Below are positions 18,457 to 26,110 of a stretch of DNA of 64,000 bases, one piece after another. Source of the stretch: Candidatus Gastranaerophilales bacterium (GTDB lineage Bacteria; Cyanobacteriota; Vampirovibrionia; Gastranaerophilales; Gastranaerophilaceae); assembly GCA_944322545.1 (NCBI GenBank), contig CALUPF010000028.1:111763-175762 (forward strand), in the 5' to 3' direction. Made by a program: the position numbers and the translations under genes. The notes under the pieces were generated by a model. It was not told the DNA's origin. It made no database searches and saw only the letters and a program-made list of their open reading frames with translations. How positions within the stretch are numbered: position 1 is the stretch's first letter; each line of letters opens with the position of its first letter.

Positions 18457-19476
18457 TTTGTTGTTTAAATATTCTAAAATGGCTGGCTTGAAGTTCTCGT
18501 TTTCAACATTTGCCATTTTATTTCTTACAAGATGATTCATTAGGTTTTTACACTCTTCTTCAGAGAGCTTTTTATCAATTGTAACAGTTAGACAATCCCA
18601 ATCACTTTTTTTCGAAGGAATAAGAATTACTGTGACATCTTTTTGTATACTATTTTGTTGTATTTGATCGTGTAACACTGTGAATTTTTTGCCGTTTTTC
18701 AAAAAGCTTCTAAGGTAGTCTTTCACAACCCTTGTGTTGTTTTTGTCTTGTTTTTGATCAATGTTTACTATGTTTATGTCTGATGCAATGAGTTGTCTGT
18801 TATTGCTGCTTTCTTGAACTTTTTGAGCTTCTTCTATTTCTTTTTGTTTGAAGAAATTTGCAATAACCTGTTTTATTTTCGGGTTAGACATAAATTGTCT
18901 TGGGTTTTCAGAATTTACGTAAAATTGGGTTTTGTAAATAGGTTTTTCATTAAGGATGCCAACTTTGGCCATGAAAGATACTAACTCATTTATTGTTTCA
19001 AAAGGAATATTCCCATTTATCACCATTGCCATATTGTCAGCACCTCTTAATCCTTTGCTGTTAGGATGCAATGGGAATACGACGGCTGTTGTTTCGCCGT
19101 TTATTTTTTCATCTCCATTTACGTTTCTAAGCAGCTGAGGTCTGTTGAAGTTTTTATACCAGTCTAGACCATTGCGTGTTTGCATTGCACATCTGTAATC
19201 ATAGAGTTTACGCGTATTTCCTGCGATGTCTGCGCATCCGCAGCAGGTTACTGAAAAATTGATGTCTTTTTCTGTTACGTGAGGAATACTTTGTTTCTGG
19301 TTTAACTTTTGAGCAGCTAGTGCTGCAGCTTGCTCAGGTGTAAGACCATTTTGGTTTTTGTTTTCTGTCCCCTTAAATGATGGTTTAATTTGTGAATTTT
19401 TAACAGTATTTGTAGAATTTGTTTTTGACAAATTATTGATGTTATTAATGCTAGAAAAGTTGTTTGTTATATGCAT
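18454..19476 (-). CDS. Hypothetical protein with N-terminal PSFKG motif
   Basis: Unrecognised 340-residue protein. The first 32 residues are Asn/Ser/Thr-rich low-complexity sequence, followed by KPSFKGTENK, the short motif that recurs near the N-termini of other unfamiliar proteins in this window. The body has a cysteine cluster VTCCGCADIAG near residue 78, then YRCAMQTRNGLDWY, and appears globular (alpha/beta). There is no signal peptide or membrane segment. SD AAGGAAAA supports the start. It is a single gene ending in a shared terminator. The function cannot be assigned; lineage-specific by appearance. Confidence 0.75.
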   Translation of the reverse strand: MHITNNFSSINNINNLSKTNSTNTVKNSQIKPSFKGTENKNQNGLTPEQAAALAAQKLNQKQSIPHVTEKDINFSVTCCGCADIAGNTRKLYDYRCAMQTRNGLDWYKNFNRPQLLRNVNGDEKINGETTAVVFPLHPNSKGLRGADNMAMVINGNIPFETINELVSFMAKVGILNEKPIYKTQFYVNSENPRQFMSNPKIKQVIANFFKQKEIEEAQKVQESSNNRQLIASDINIVNIDQKQDKNNTRVVKDYLRSFLKNGKKFTVLHDQIQQNSIQKDVTVILIPSKKSDWDCLTVTIDKKLSEEECKNLMNHLVRNKMANVENENFKPAILEYLNNK

Positions 19477-19629
19477 AATTTTTTCCTTGTTGTAAATATT
19501 TTAAGTAAGCTAAAAAATAAAATTGTCATAAAAACAGGGGTTATTAAATATTTTTTACAAGATTTTTGCAAAAAATAAGTTACAAAATTTTCGGTTATTT
19601 TCATTTAGAAAAAATCATGTATCTTGTTT

Positions 19630-19648
19630 AGCTTTTAATTGGCTGGGG
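19630..19648 (-). repeat. Duplicated 3' end of tRNA-Gln (copy without tRNA body)
   Basis: Nineteen bases identical to 19742-19760: on the minus strand the last nine bases of tRNA-Gln including the encoded CCA, plus ten bases of downstream flank. The 93 bases between the copies contain the tRNA terminator, a perfect 9-bp hairpin (19661-19683) and a T-loop-like string on the plus strand (19703-19717). Looks like a recombination or attachment-site scar. Confidence 0.6.
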
Positions 19649-19660
19649 CACTCTGCCGAG

Positions 19661-19683
19661 AATAACAACTAAATGTTGTTATT
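19661..19683. other. Perfect 9-bp hairpin between the tRNA-end repeats
   Basis: AATAACAAC/GTTGTTATT with a 5-base loop (TAAAT). There is no T-run on either side, so it is not a standard terminator; it may be the remnant of an inserted element. Confidence 0.5.
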
Positions 19684-19721
19684 TGAGAGGGGATGAGAAC
19701 TTGTTCGAATCCTTACGCAAT

Positions 19722-19748
19722 AAAAAAAGCTCTCATTCGAGAGCTTTT
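19722..19748 (-). terminator. Rho-independent terminator of tRNA-Gln
   Basis: On the minus strand: AAAAGCTCTC-GAAT-GAGAGCTTTTTTT, 4 bases after the encoded CCA. Confidence 0.88.
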
Positions 19749-19751
19749 AAT

Positions 19752-19827
19752 TGGCTGGGGCGGAAGGATTCGAACCTCCGGAATGGCTGGACCAAAACCA
19801 GCTGCCTTACCACTTGGCGACGCCCCA
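19752..19827 (-). tRNA. tRNA-Gln (anticodon UUG)
   Basis: Complete cloverleaf: acceptor TGGGGCG/CGCCCCA, discriminator G, encoded CCA; anticodon arm GCTGG-TTTTGGT-CCAGC giving UUG; T-arm GGAGG-TTCGAAT-CCTTC. Its own terminator follows. Confidence 0.95.
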
Positions 19828-19940
19828 ACGACGTCTGTATATATATACTATAAGGCACATAAAAACATGTCAAGCAAAAAAATAACATATTTCTTCATAT
19901 TTTAATTTATTTTAGCAATTTTATCGTTATATATGTTTTA

Positions 19941-19946
19941 TATAAT
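19941..19946 (+). promoter_or_regulatory. -10 box before the EF-hand gene
   Basis: TATAAT at 19941-19946 (a second at 19950-19955), 30-40 bases upstream of ATG 19985. No convincing -35 box. Confidence 0.4.
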
Positions 19947-19984
19947 ATGTATAATTGTTTCATGAGTTAACAAGAGGAGAAAAA

Positions 19985-20248
19985 ATGGACACATCAGTAA
20001 ATGCAATCAACTCTATTTCATCTTCAGCAGCAACAACAAATACTCAGGACAAAAATGCAGAAAAGATAAAAGAAATGGCGGCGAAGTACGATTTCGATTA
20101 TTTTGATGTGGATAATGACGGCAAACTTTCAGGGACAGAAGTCACAAAATTGAAAATGATATTTAATTCTGTCGATTTTGACACAGATGATGATGATGCC
20201 ATTGATGAATCGTCATTTAATTCGGCATTGTCTGATTATAAAGAATAA
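19985..20248 (+). CDS. Small EF-hand calcium-binding protein
   Basis: An 87-residue protein with a canonical EF-hand loop DVDNDGKLSGTE (D1, D3, D5, G6, L8, E12 all correct) near residues 38-49 and a second, degenerate loop DTDDDDAIDESS lacking the final Glu. The first 25 residues are Ser/Thr/Asn-rich with no signal peptide. The start is ATG 19985, directly behind AGAGGAGA; upstream TTG 19955 is rejected. Flanked by a -10 box and a terminator, so it is a single-gene unit. Likely a calcium sensor or buffer; partner unknown. Confidence 0.85.
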   Translation: MDTSVNAINSISSSAATTNTQDKNAEKIKEMAAKYDFDYFDVDNDGKLSGTEVTKLKMIFNSVDFDTDDDDAIDESSFNSALSDYKE

Positions 20249-20276
20249 GGTTAAAAATTGGAATATTATGCAAAAC

Positions 20277-20308
20277 AAAAAGGCTTCGATATTTTATCGA
20301 AGTCTTTT
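20277..20308. terminator. Bidirectional terminator
   Basis: A-run, GGCTTCGATA-TTT-TATCGAAGTC stem with one G-U pair, T-run. Shared by the EF-hand gene (+) and the small cysteine protein gene (-). Confidence 0.88.
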
Positions 20309-20502
20309 TATTTGAATAGTCCTAGTTGTTTTGCTTGGAATTGTTTTTTGTATATTTCATAGTCAAAGCAACCGATATCATTTATTGCGACAGGATTATT
20401 GGCTAGATTATGAATTCTACCTTGTCCGATTTTGCATTTTTTTATGTACTTACAAAAGCTACATACTTTCCATTTTTCATCAATTTTTTTATTTTTTTTC
20501 AT
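20308..20502 (-). CDS. 64-residue cysteine protein with C-terminal beta-clamp-type motif
   Basis: Very small basic protein. Four cysteines (C14, C17, C23, C45; CSFC, KKC, GCFDY) could bind zinc or an Fe-S cluster. The last residues read QLGLFK, matching the QLxLF pentapeptide used by many bacterial proteins to bind the DNA polymerase sliding clamp. No SD precedes the start; instead TAAAAT (20514-20509) lies 6 bases upstream of the ATG, implying a leaderless mRNA. It has a proper terminator, which argues that it is real. Function unknown; DNA replication or repair link is inference from the motif. Confidence 0.65.
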   Translation of the reverse strand: MKKNKKIDEKWKVCSFCKYIKKCKIGQGRIHNLANNPVAINDIGCFDYEIYKKQFQAKQLGLFK

Positions 20503-20508
20503 AGGAAA

Positions 20509-20516
20509 ATTTTACA
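20509..20516 (-). promoter_or_regulatory. -10 box giving a probable leaderless transcript
   Basis: TAAAAT with preceding TG; exactly 6 bases separate it from the ATG of the small cysteine protein gene. Confidence 0.45.
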
Positions 20517-20532
20517 TCATAATCAAAAAATA

Positions 20533-20541
20533 TGCTAAAAT
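20533..20541 (+). promoter_or_regulatory. Extended -10 promoter TGCTAAAAT
   Basis: TG-C-TAAAAT upstream of the DUF4013-like gene; the same nonamer precedes pfp and dgt. Expected start point near 20548, giving a short leader with SD AAAGGAG. Confidence 0.55.
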
Positions 20542-20571
20542 AACAAACGAATTATGAAAAAGGAGATTTAT

Positions 20572-21387
20572 ATGGGTTTGAATGTTGAATATGCCGTAAA
20601 GTATATGTTTAAAGACCAGCAGTGGAAGAAAAAATTTCTTATAGGTTGTTTTTTTATGATTGGTATGGTTATTTCAGAAATATTGAGTAATCTTGCTAAT
20701 TTCTTTTCTGATATAAAGTACGAGCAACTTAAACCATACTTGCATTATTTACCGATATTTTTAATTGTTTTTTCTGCCTTGGTTTTGATATCTTTGCTAT
20801 TGGGCGTTTTTTCATCTGGATATTTTGCAAAAAATATAAATTTAAGGATTTTTAAGCCAGAGTCAGATCTTTTAGAATGGAATAATTGGAAAGATATTTT
20901 TCTTGTTGGGTTAAAAGTTAGTATTGCCATTTTTCTTTATAGTATTACTTTTTGTCTAATTGTTTGTATTCCAATGTTTATACTTACTGTTTTAACAACG
21001 CTTTGTATGACAACGAATCTTAGCAAGTTTGCAGTAATATTGGGTGTGTTGCTGTTTATATTATTCGTGCTTTTATTTATTATTGTGGCAGCTTTTTATA
21101 TAGCGGCTGCTACTCTTGCTTTTTGCACAGATTTAAAATTTGCTTCATTTTTCAATTTTTCTTTGATTAAAAAATTTATTACAAAGAAGTTTTTTGACTA
21201 TTTTATATATTTATTATTGCTTTTTGCAGTCTCAACTCTTGTGAATATTGTTAATTCGATATTAATGATTACAATAGTTGGAATTTTATTAATGCCATTT
21301 ACTCTTTTTTATAAATTCTTGGTACAAAATGAATTGGCAGCACAGTTTGTAAGAAATACACTAGATTTGCCTGTAAATCAGGAATAG
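20572..21387 (+). CDS. DUF4013-like integral membrane protein
   Basis: A 271-residue protein with about five or six hydrophobic segments (starting near residues 22, 60, 110, 150 and 210). The N-terminus NVEYAVKYMFKDQQWKKKFLIG resembles DUF4013 proteins, whose role is unknown. ATG 20572 is used because AAAGGAG at 20558-20564 is 7 bases upstream; ATG 20554 would precede that SD. Own extended -10 promoter and terminator. No residues suggesting an enzyme; a transporter or envelope role is only a guess. Confidence 0.75.
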   Translation: MGLNVEYAVKYMFKDQQWKKKFLIGCFFMIGMVISEILSNLANFFSDIKYEQLKPYLHYLPIFLIVFSALVLISLLLGVFSSGYFAKNINLRIFKPESDLLEWNNWKDIFLVGLKVSIAIFLYSITFCLIVCIPMFILTVLTTLCMTTNLSKFAVILGVLLFILFVLLFIIVAAFYIAAATLAFCTDLKFASFFNFSLIKKFITKKFFDYFIYLLLLFAVSTLVNIVNSILMITIVGILLMPFTLFYKFLVQNELAAQFVRNTLDLPVNQE

Positions 21388-21410
21388 TAAAAATATAAAT
21401 TCTTTAAAAT

Positions 21411-21441
21411 AAAAAGCGGAGGTTGTTTTCCTCCGCTTTTA
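21411..21441. terminator. Bidirectional terminator
   Basis: AAAAGCGGAGG-TTGTTTT-CCTCCGCTTTT, between the convergent genes ending at 21387 (+) and 21447 (-). Confidence 0.92.
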
Positions 21442-21446
21442 TTTGG

Positions 21447-22079
21447 TTAATCTCTGTTTTTATATTCTTTCAGCATTTCATCAGAGTCTTCGTAGATATC
21501 TTTGCCTGTTGGATATATAGCTCTTGCTCTAACTTCAGTACCCCAATGGTTTTTATACTCATCCATTGTTTTAGAATTAGCATATTGCAGTTTTGGGACA
21601 CTTTCATTTTCAAATATTTTTACCATTTCTTTTTCATAGATTTTAGCTTCTCTTTTATTATCTGTCATCATTGCTAATTGTGCTAGTTCAATGTAATCAT
21701 TGAGTTTTGTTGTGTCATATGCGTTTTTATTTTCAAGTTTAAGTTTTACTGATGCTTTTAACACATCAAGTGGCATGTATTTTTGACCATTAATTCTATA
21801 TTCTGTGTCTTTTTCTTCGCCATAAGACTTATAAATGCTCACTTGATTAAATGGATTAACTTTTTTTACCCAGTCAATAGGAAGTAGCCCTGTTTCATCT
21901 TTCCAGGCTTTAGCAATATCTTTGGGAGATTCACCTTTATCTGGAATATAGTTTTTTTCATTGTGTGTGTGGTAATCAGCAGCATTAAAAACTAATCTTT
22001 TTTGCCAAGTGCCATTGAATGATTGTGCTTTTTTGTTGTTGTAAGCATAGTTAGCTGCCGAAATTGTGTTGATTTTCAT
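21447..22079 (-). CDS. Hypothetical protein with N-terminal QSFNG motif
   Basis: Unrecognised 210-residue soluble protein. Near the N-terminus (residues 18-24) it carries AQSFNGT, a variant of the S-F-x-G motif seen in three other unfamiliar proteins here. The rest is charged and Tyr/Asn/Lys-rich (YHTHNEKNYIPDKGESPKDIAKAW) with no membrane segment or catalytic signature that I know. SD GAGAGG supports the start. It lies downstream of the pfp terminator, so it should have its own promoter. Function unknown. Confidence 0.7.
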   Translation of the reverse strand: MKINTISAANYAYNNKKAQSFNGTWQKRLVFNAADYHTHNEKNYIPDKGESPKDIAKAWKDETGLLPIDWVKKVNPFNQVSIYKSYGEEKDTEYRINGQKYMPLDVLKASVKLKLENKNAYDTTKLNDYIELAQLAMMTDNKREAKIYEKEMVKIFENESVPKLQYANSKTMDEYKNHWGTEVRARAIYPTGKDIYEDSDEMLKEYKNRD

Positions 22080-22186
22080 TAATAACCTCTCTTCTTTTAA
22101 TTTTTACACAACGACCGAGAGGTATAAAAATCAACATAAAAATTTTTTGCTATTTAAGAAGTATATAATTTACAAATATTAACGAA

Positions 22187-22230
22187 ATAAAAAAATAGGG
22201 CTTAGTATATAACTAAAACCCTATTTTTTT
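22187..22230 (-). terminator. Terminator downstream of pfp
   Basis: Long stem AAAAAAATAGGG/CCCTATTTTTTT enclosing an inner TTAGT/ACTAA helix with an ATATA loop. Confidence 0.88.
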
Positions 22231-22246
22231 ATTTTTAAGCAAAAGC

Positions 22247-23914
22247 TTATTTTGCTTCAGTTTCAAGTTTCAATGTTTGTGTTGTGATATCACAAACAGA
22301 GCTTGGTCCCCAGTATTGGATTGAGCCAGGGAATACATATTCATCGTTCATAGCCCAGTTTTCTCTGTTAGCTTCAAGTTTTTTGAATACAGGACCATCT
22401 AATCTAACAAGAGCTTTTTGAATAACTGGTTTCATATGGCCATGACGTCTTTCCATGTTCATCATCATTGTAAGAGGAACACCGCCAGCAATCCATTCAG
22501 TAGAAGGAGCTGTTAAGTTTCTTACTGATGAAAGATATCCAGTCAAGCCAGATTGAATTAATGCATAAGCGTTAAAACCTAAAGCATAGCAATAATTTGC
22601 GTCAAAGTTTGATGGGAATGCGCATCTTCCTTCATATCCGAAGAAGTGACATTGATCAGAGAATTTACCAGCAAATTCGCCTTGAGCTTTCATTTCATCT
22701 AATTTAACTTTAATCATTTCGATAAGAAGTTTTTCTGTTTCAATTTTAGAAACTTGAACGTTACCGTGTGGATCTCTATCCATAAGCAATTGAGCTTTGA
22801 TTAAAACAGGAAGAGATTCGAACACTTTAGCGTTAGCTGGTTCTAATCTGCTTTCGATGAAATTGAATTTGTCAGCAGGAACTGTCAATTTGTTGTAAGC
22901 TGCGTCTTGTTCTAGTGTTGACATTATGTCATTTAAGTTTGCAATCATTGTTTTCATTTCAGGAATGAATTCAATAAGTCCTTCTGGGATCAATGCAACA
23001 CCAAAGTTTTTGCCAGCATTAGCACGTCTTGCAATGATATCTGCCATATAATCAACGATTTGTTTCAATGACATTTTCTTTTCTTCAACTTCTTCAGAAA
23101 TCAAAGTGATGTTAGGTTGAGTTTGCAATGCAACTTCTAGTGCAACGTGAGTAGCACTACGTCCCATAACTTTAACAAAGTGCCAATATTTTTTAGCTGA
23201 GTTAACGTCTCTTTGGATGTTTCCAACTAATTCTGCATATGTTTTTGTAGCTGTATCAAAACCGAAAGAAATTTCGATTTGTTCATTTTTTAAGTCACCG
23301 TCGATAGTTTTTGGACAACCGATAACTTGGATACCTGCATTTTTAGCAACGAACCATTCAGCTAGCATAGCAGCGTTAGTGTTAGAATCGTCACCACCGA
23401 TGATAACGATACCTGTGATGTTTAATTTTTGGCAGTTAGCAAGTGCTTTTTCAAATTGTTCTTCAGTTTCAAGTTTTGTTCTGCCTGAACCGATGATGTC
23501 AAAACCACCAGTGTTTCTGTATGAATCGATTAATTCATCAGTGAATTCGATGTAATCGCCATCAATGATACCTGATGGGCCACCTAAAAATCCGTATAAT
23601 TTGCTGTTTGAATTAGCTTGTTTTAACGCGTCATAAAGACCTGCTACAACGTTGTGCCCGCCAGGAGCTTGTCCACCTGAAAGGATAACACCAACATTTT
23701 TAGCTTCGCGTGTTTTTTCTTCACCTGATTTGAAAGTTACTGTGCATTTTCCATATGTGTTTTCAAACAATTTTTTGATTTGTTCTTGGTCTTTTACACA
23801 TTCTGTTTTGTCACCTTCGATAACTTCTATTTTTTTGATACCTGCTGCTAGTGTTGAAGGCAATACAGGTTTGAAGTTTAATCTTTCTTTTTGTAACGGT
23901 GAAAGTTCTGTCAT
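22247..23914 (-). CDS. pfp: Pyrophosphate-dependent 6-phosphofructokinase (PFP)
   Basis: Reversible phosphorylation of fructose 6-phosphate using PPi, so glycolysis costs less ATP; typical of fermentative anaerobes. 555 residues match the long PFP class. [10 protein letters not shown] at 79-88, GGDDSN at 173-178 (the second Asp is the PPi-type residue where ATP enzymes have Gly) and PKTIDGDL at 201-208 with the PPi-specific Lys202 are visible, followed by [24 protein letters not shown] precedes the ATG. Monocistronic, with extended -10 promoter and terminator. Confidence 0.95.
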   Translation of the reverse strand: MTELSPLQKERLNFKPVLPSTLAAGIKKIEVIEGDKTECVKDQEQIKKLFENTYGKCTVTFKSGEEKTREAKNVGVILSGGQAPGGHNVVAGLYDALKQANSNSKLYGFLGGPSGIIDGDYIEFTDELIDSYRNTGGFDIIGSGRTKLETEEQFEKALANCQKLNITGIVIIGGDDSNTNAAMLAEWFVAKNAGIQVIGCPKTIDGDLKNEQIEISFGFDTATKTYAELVGNIQRDVNSAKKYWHFVKVMGRSATHVALEVALQTQPNITLISEEVEEKKMSLKQIVDYMADIIARRANAGKNFGVALIPEGLIEFIPEMKTMIANLNDIMSTLEQDAAYNKLTVPADKFNFIESRLEPANAKVFESLPVLIKAQLLMDRDPHGNVQVSKIETEKLLIEMIKVKLDEMKAQGEFAGKFSDQCHFFGYEGRCAFPSNFDANYCYALGFNAYALIQSGLTGYLSSVRNLTAPSTEWIAGGVPLTMMMNMERRHGHMKPVIQKALVRLDGPVFKKLEANRENWAMNDEYVFPGSIQYWGPSSVCDITTQTLKLETEAK

Positions 23915-23955
23915 AATTTTAAACCCTCATGTTTTTCTACCATTTTCACAAGTAA

Positions 23956-23964
23956 ATTTTAGCA
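23956..23964 (-). promoter_or_regulatory. Extended -10 promoter of pfp
   Basis: Minus-strand TGC-TAAAAT, 42 bases from the pfp start; identical nonamer to the dgt promoter in the same divergent region. Confidence 0.6.
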
Positions 23965-24040
23965 TGAATATATTTAAATTATGATTTTCAATTTCCTTTA
24001 TTTGTTATTTGGCTAAGTTTTCTATTTATTTGATTTTTTA

Positions 24041-24049
24041 TGCTAAAAT
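24041..24049 (+). promoter_or_regulatory. Extended -10 promoter of dgt, leaderless geometry
   Basis: TGC-TAAAAT ends 7 bases before ATG 24057, so transcription should begin at or one base before that ATG. Confidence 0.6.
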
Positions 24050-24056
24050 TATGTCT

Positions 24057-25142
24057 ATGACAAACACTGCTGAACAAAACAATTTAAGAATAAGAGAGCT
24101 TCAAGAACAAAGAGAATTGGAACTGTTGAGTCCTTATGCTGCAAAAAGCGTTAATACAAAAGGACGTGCTAGACAAGAGGAACCTTGTCCTTTAAGAACA
24201 GAATATCAAAGAGATAGAGATAGAATTATCCATTCAAAAGCTTTTAGAAGACTTAAACATAAAACTCAAGTCTTTTTTTCGCCAACAGATGACCACTTTA
24301 GAACTCGTATGACACACACTTTAGAGGTTTCTCAAATTGCGAGAACCATTGCGAGGTCTTTAAATCTTAATGAGGATTTGGCTGAAGCTATTTCATTAGG
24401 CCACGATTTAGGTCATACTCCTTTTGGACATAGTGGCGAAGATGTTTTAAACGAGATTATGGATTATGGGTTTAAACATGCACAACACAGCGTGCGTGTA
24501 GCTACTGTGATTGAGGATTTGAACCTGACACAAGAAACCCTAGATGGTATATTGAACCATTCAGGCTCGTTGAGAAAAGAAAGTCCTGCTTACACTTTAG
24601 AGGGTAAAATTGTTAAATTGTCTGACAAAATTGCATACATTAACCATGATATCGATGATGCAATTAGAGCAAGGATAATTAAAGAAGAAGATTTGCCACA
24701 GGATTGTATTAGTTATTTTTCTTTAGATAGAAGCGAACGTATCACAAAAATGGTTTTGGATATTGTTCAAAACAGCTATGGTAAGGACAAAATTTGTATG
24801 TCTGAAGAAGCTTTTTATCACATAGACAAGCTTCGTACTTGGATGTTTAAAAATGTTTATACAAATGAAGTTGCGAAAAAAGAAGAAAGCAAGGTTAAAG
24901 GCATAATTTATGGCTTGTTTAACCATTATGAAGCACTTTTAAAACAGCGTTTTCCTAATCAAAACGAAGAAGAAATTAAACGAACTGTTTGTGATTATAT
25001 TTCCGGTATGACTGACAGATATGCTATCCAAAAATACAAAGAAATTTATATTCCTCAATCTTTCCAAAACGGTTCGAATGACGAATTCTTATTCACTTTG
25101 GCTAAAATAAACAACCTTAGTGTCCAGTTGACTGTTTTATAA
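24057..25142 (+). CDS. dgt: Deoxyguanosinetriphosphate triphosphohydrolase-like HD-domain protein
   Basis: HD-superfamily dNTPase that hydrolyses dGTP (or other dNTPs) to the nucleoside and triphosphate. FRTRMTHTLEVSQIARTIAR gives the first metal His, GHDLGHTPFGHSGE the HD pair and following His residues, and SDKIAYINHDIDDA the distal Asp. 361 residues fits the shorter dGTPase-like class. ATG 24057 is chosen because ATG 24051 would lie upstream of the predicted transcription start; no SD exists for either. It ends one base before the convergent ldcA stop codon. Confidence 0.9.
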   Translation: MTNTAEQNNLRIRELQEQRELELLSPYAAKSVNTKGRARQEEPCPLRTEYQRDRDRIIHSKAFRRLKHKTQVFFSPTDDHFRTRMTHTLEVSQIARTIARSLNLNEDLAEAISLGHDLGHTPFGHSGEDVLNEIMDYGFKHAQHSVRVATVIEDLNLTQETLDGILNHSGSLRKESPAYTLEGKIVKLSDKIAYINHDIDDAIRARIIKEEDLPQDCISYFSLDRSERITKMVLDIVQNSYGKDKICMSEEAFYHIDKLRTWMFKNVYTNEVAKKEESKVKGIIYGLFNHYEALLKQRFPNQNEEEIKRTVCDYISGMTDRYAIQKYKEIYIPQSFQNGSNDEFLFTLAKINNLSVQLTVL

Positions 25143-25143
25143 G

Positions 25144-26040
25144 TCAGTTATTGATTATAATTTTTCCTAGATTTGTGTCTAAAACAGCATTTAACCCGAT
25201 AGGTATTGTTTGCTTGTCTTTTTCGTGACCGAATTTTATTCCGCTTATGACAGGAACTTTTAGGTTTTCAGAAAGTTCATTGAAAAAGTTTTTGAAATAG
25301 ATTTCATTGTCTATACCTGAAAAATCGCCTAAAACAATTCCTGTTATATTATTTTTGAATTTTTCAATGTTCAATAGTTGAGTGAACATTTTATCTATTT
25401 TATACACGGGCTCATTTATGTCTTCGGTTATGAAAATAAATTTTTCGTTAGGGATAAAATCTAATCCGCAAAGTGATTGTATTGTGGATAAATTTCCACC
25501 CCATAAGATTCCTGAAGAAACTCCATTATAGAAAAGTTCAGGTTTATCAATAGAAATTTCTTTTGTTTCTTTTTCTAAAGAGTTGAAAAAGGAGTTTTTA
25601 GTATATTCTGAAATATCATTTCCAAAGTCAGAGTATGCCATAGCACCGCTGTATGTTATAAGACCAGTCTTTTTATAAATCATCAAAGATAACGCTGTGA
25701 CATCAGAGTAGCCGACGAAAATTTTAGGATGTTTTTTTATGTTTTCATAATCAATTTTATCTAAGATTCTGATTGCACCATAGCCGCCTCTTGTCAGGAC
25801 TATCGCATTTATTTCAGTGTCAGCAAAAAAGTCATTTAACGCTTTTGCTCTTTGTTCATCATTGCCTGAAAGATAGTCTTTTCTTTGTTGTGCAGTATGT
25901 GAGATTTTGACTTTGTATCCGTTTTGTTCGAAGATTTCTTTGGCTTTTTCGAGCTTTAAATAGTCTTTTATGTCACCACAAGCTGAAAGGAATCCAACTG
26001 TATCGCCTTTTTTGAGTCTTTCAGGTAATAATTTTTTCAT
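25144..26040 (-). CDS. ldcA: LD-carboxypeptidase, peptidase S66 family
   Basis: Serine peptidase that removes the terminal D-Ala from murein tetrapeptides during peptidoglycan recycling. Visible: LTRGGYGAIRIL, the nucleophile-elbow VGYSDVTAL (Ser near residue 109), SGILWGGNLSTIQSLCG, ITEDINEPVYKIDRM-like segment with the catalytic Glu, and GIKFGHEKDKQTIPIG with the catalytic His. 298 residues is normal. No signal peptide, so cytoplasmic as in E. coli LdcA. SD is weak. The MpaA-like amidase at 30112 belongs to the same recycling pathway. Confidence 0.93.
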   Translation of the reverse strand: MKKLLPERLKKGDTVGFLSACGDIKDYLKLEKAKEIFEQNGYKVKISHTAQQRKDYLSGNDEQRAKALNDFFADTEINAIVLTRGGYGAIRILDKIDYENIKKHPKIFVGYSDVTALSLMIYKKTGLITYSGAMAYSDFGNDISEYTKNSFFNSLEKETKEISIDKPELFYNGVSSGILWGGNLSTIQSLCGLDFIPNEKFIFITEDINEPVYKIDKMFTQLLNIEKFKNNITGIVLGDFSGIDNEIYFKNFFNELSENLKVPVISGIKFGHEKDKQTIPIGLNAVLDTNLGKIIINN

Positions 26041-26073
26041 ATACTTTTATTTTCTTTTTATGCAGATTTCTCG

Positions 26074-26085
26074 TATAATTATAAT
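26074..26085 (+). promoter_or_regulatory. -10 region of dnaX (two abutting TATAAT boxes)
   Basis: TATAATTATAAT at 26074-26085, followed by a short leader with GGGAG SD before TTG 26111. Overlaps the minus-strand -10 box of ldcA. Confidence 0.5.
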
Positions 26086-26106
26086 ACAGGATTTGAGCGG
26101 GAGCAA
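26078..26106 (-). promoter_or_regulatory. ldcA promoter, TTGCTC-17-TATAAT
   Basis: Minus strand: TTGCTC at 26106-26101, 17-base spacer, TATAAT at 26083-26078. The -35 box overlaps the dnaX ribosome-binding site and the -10 box overlaps that of dnaX. Confidence 0.6.
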
Positions 26107-26110
26107 AATT

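Noticed and set aside
19693..19905. 70-codon plus-strand ORF across the tRNA-Gln locus
   Set aside because: It is the antisense translation of the tRNA (GRIRTSG-type sequence), a well-known false gene.
23217..23984. Plus-strand ORFs opposite pfp (23217-23555 and 23652-23984)
   Set aside because: Antisense shadows of a well-identified enzyme without recognisable domains or SD.
24009..24056. Longer N-terminus of dgt
   Set aside because: It would lie upstream of the predicted transcription start and encodes a hydrophobic stretch absent from the family.
25970..26110. Longer N-terminus of dnaX overlapping ldcA
   Set aside because: It overlaps the divergent gene, precedes the promoter and SD, and is not part of the DnaX family.
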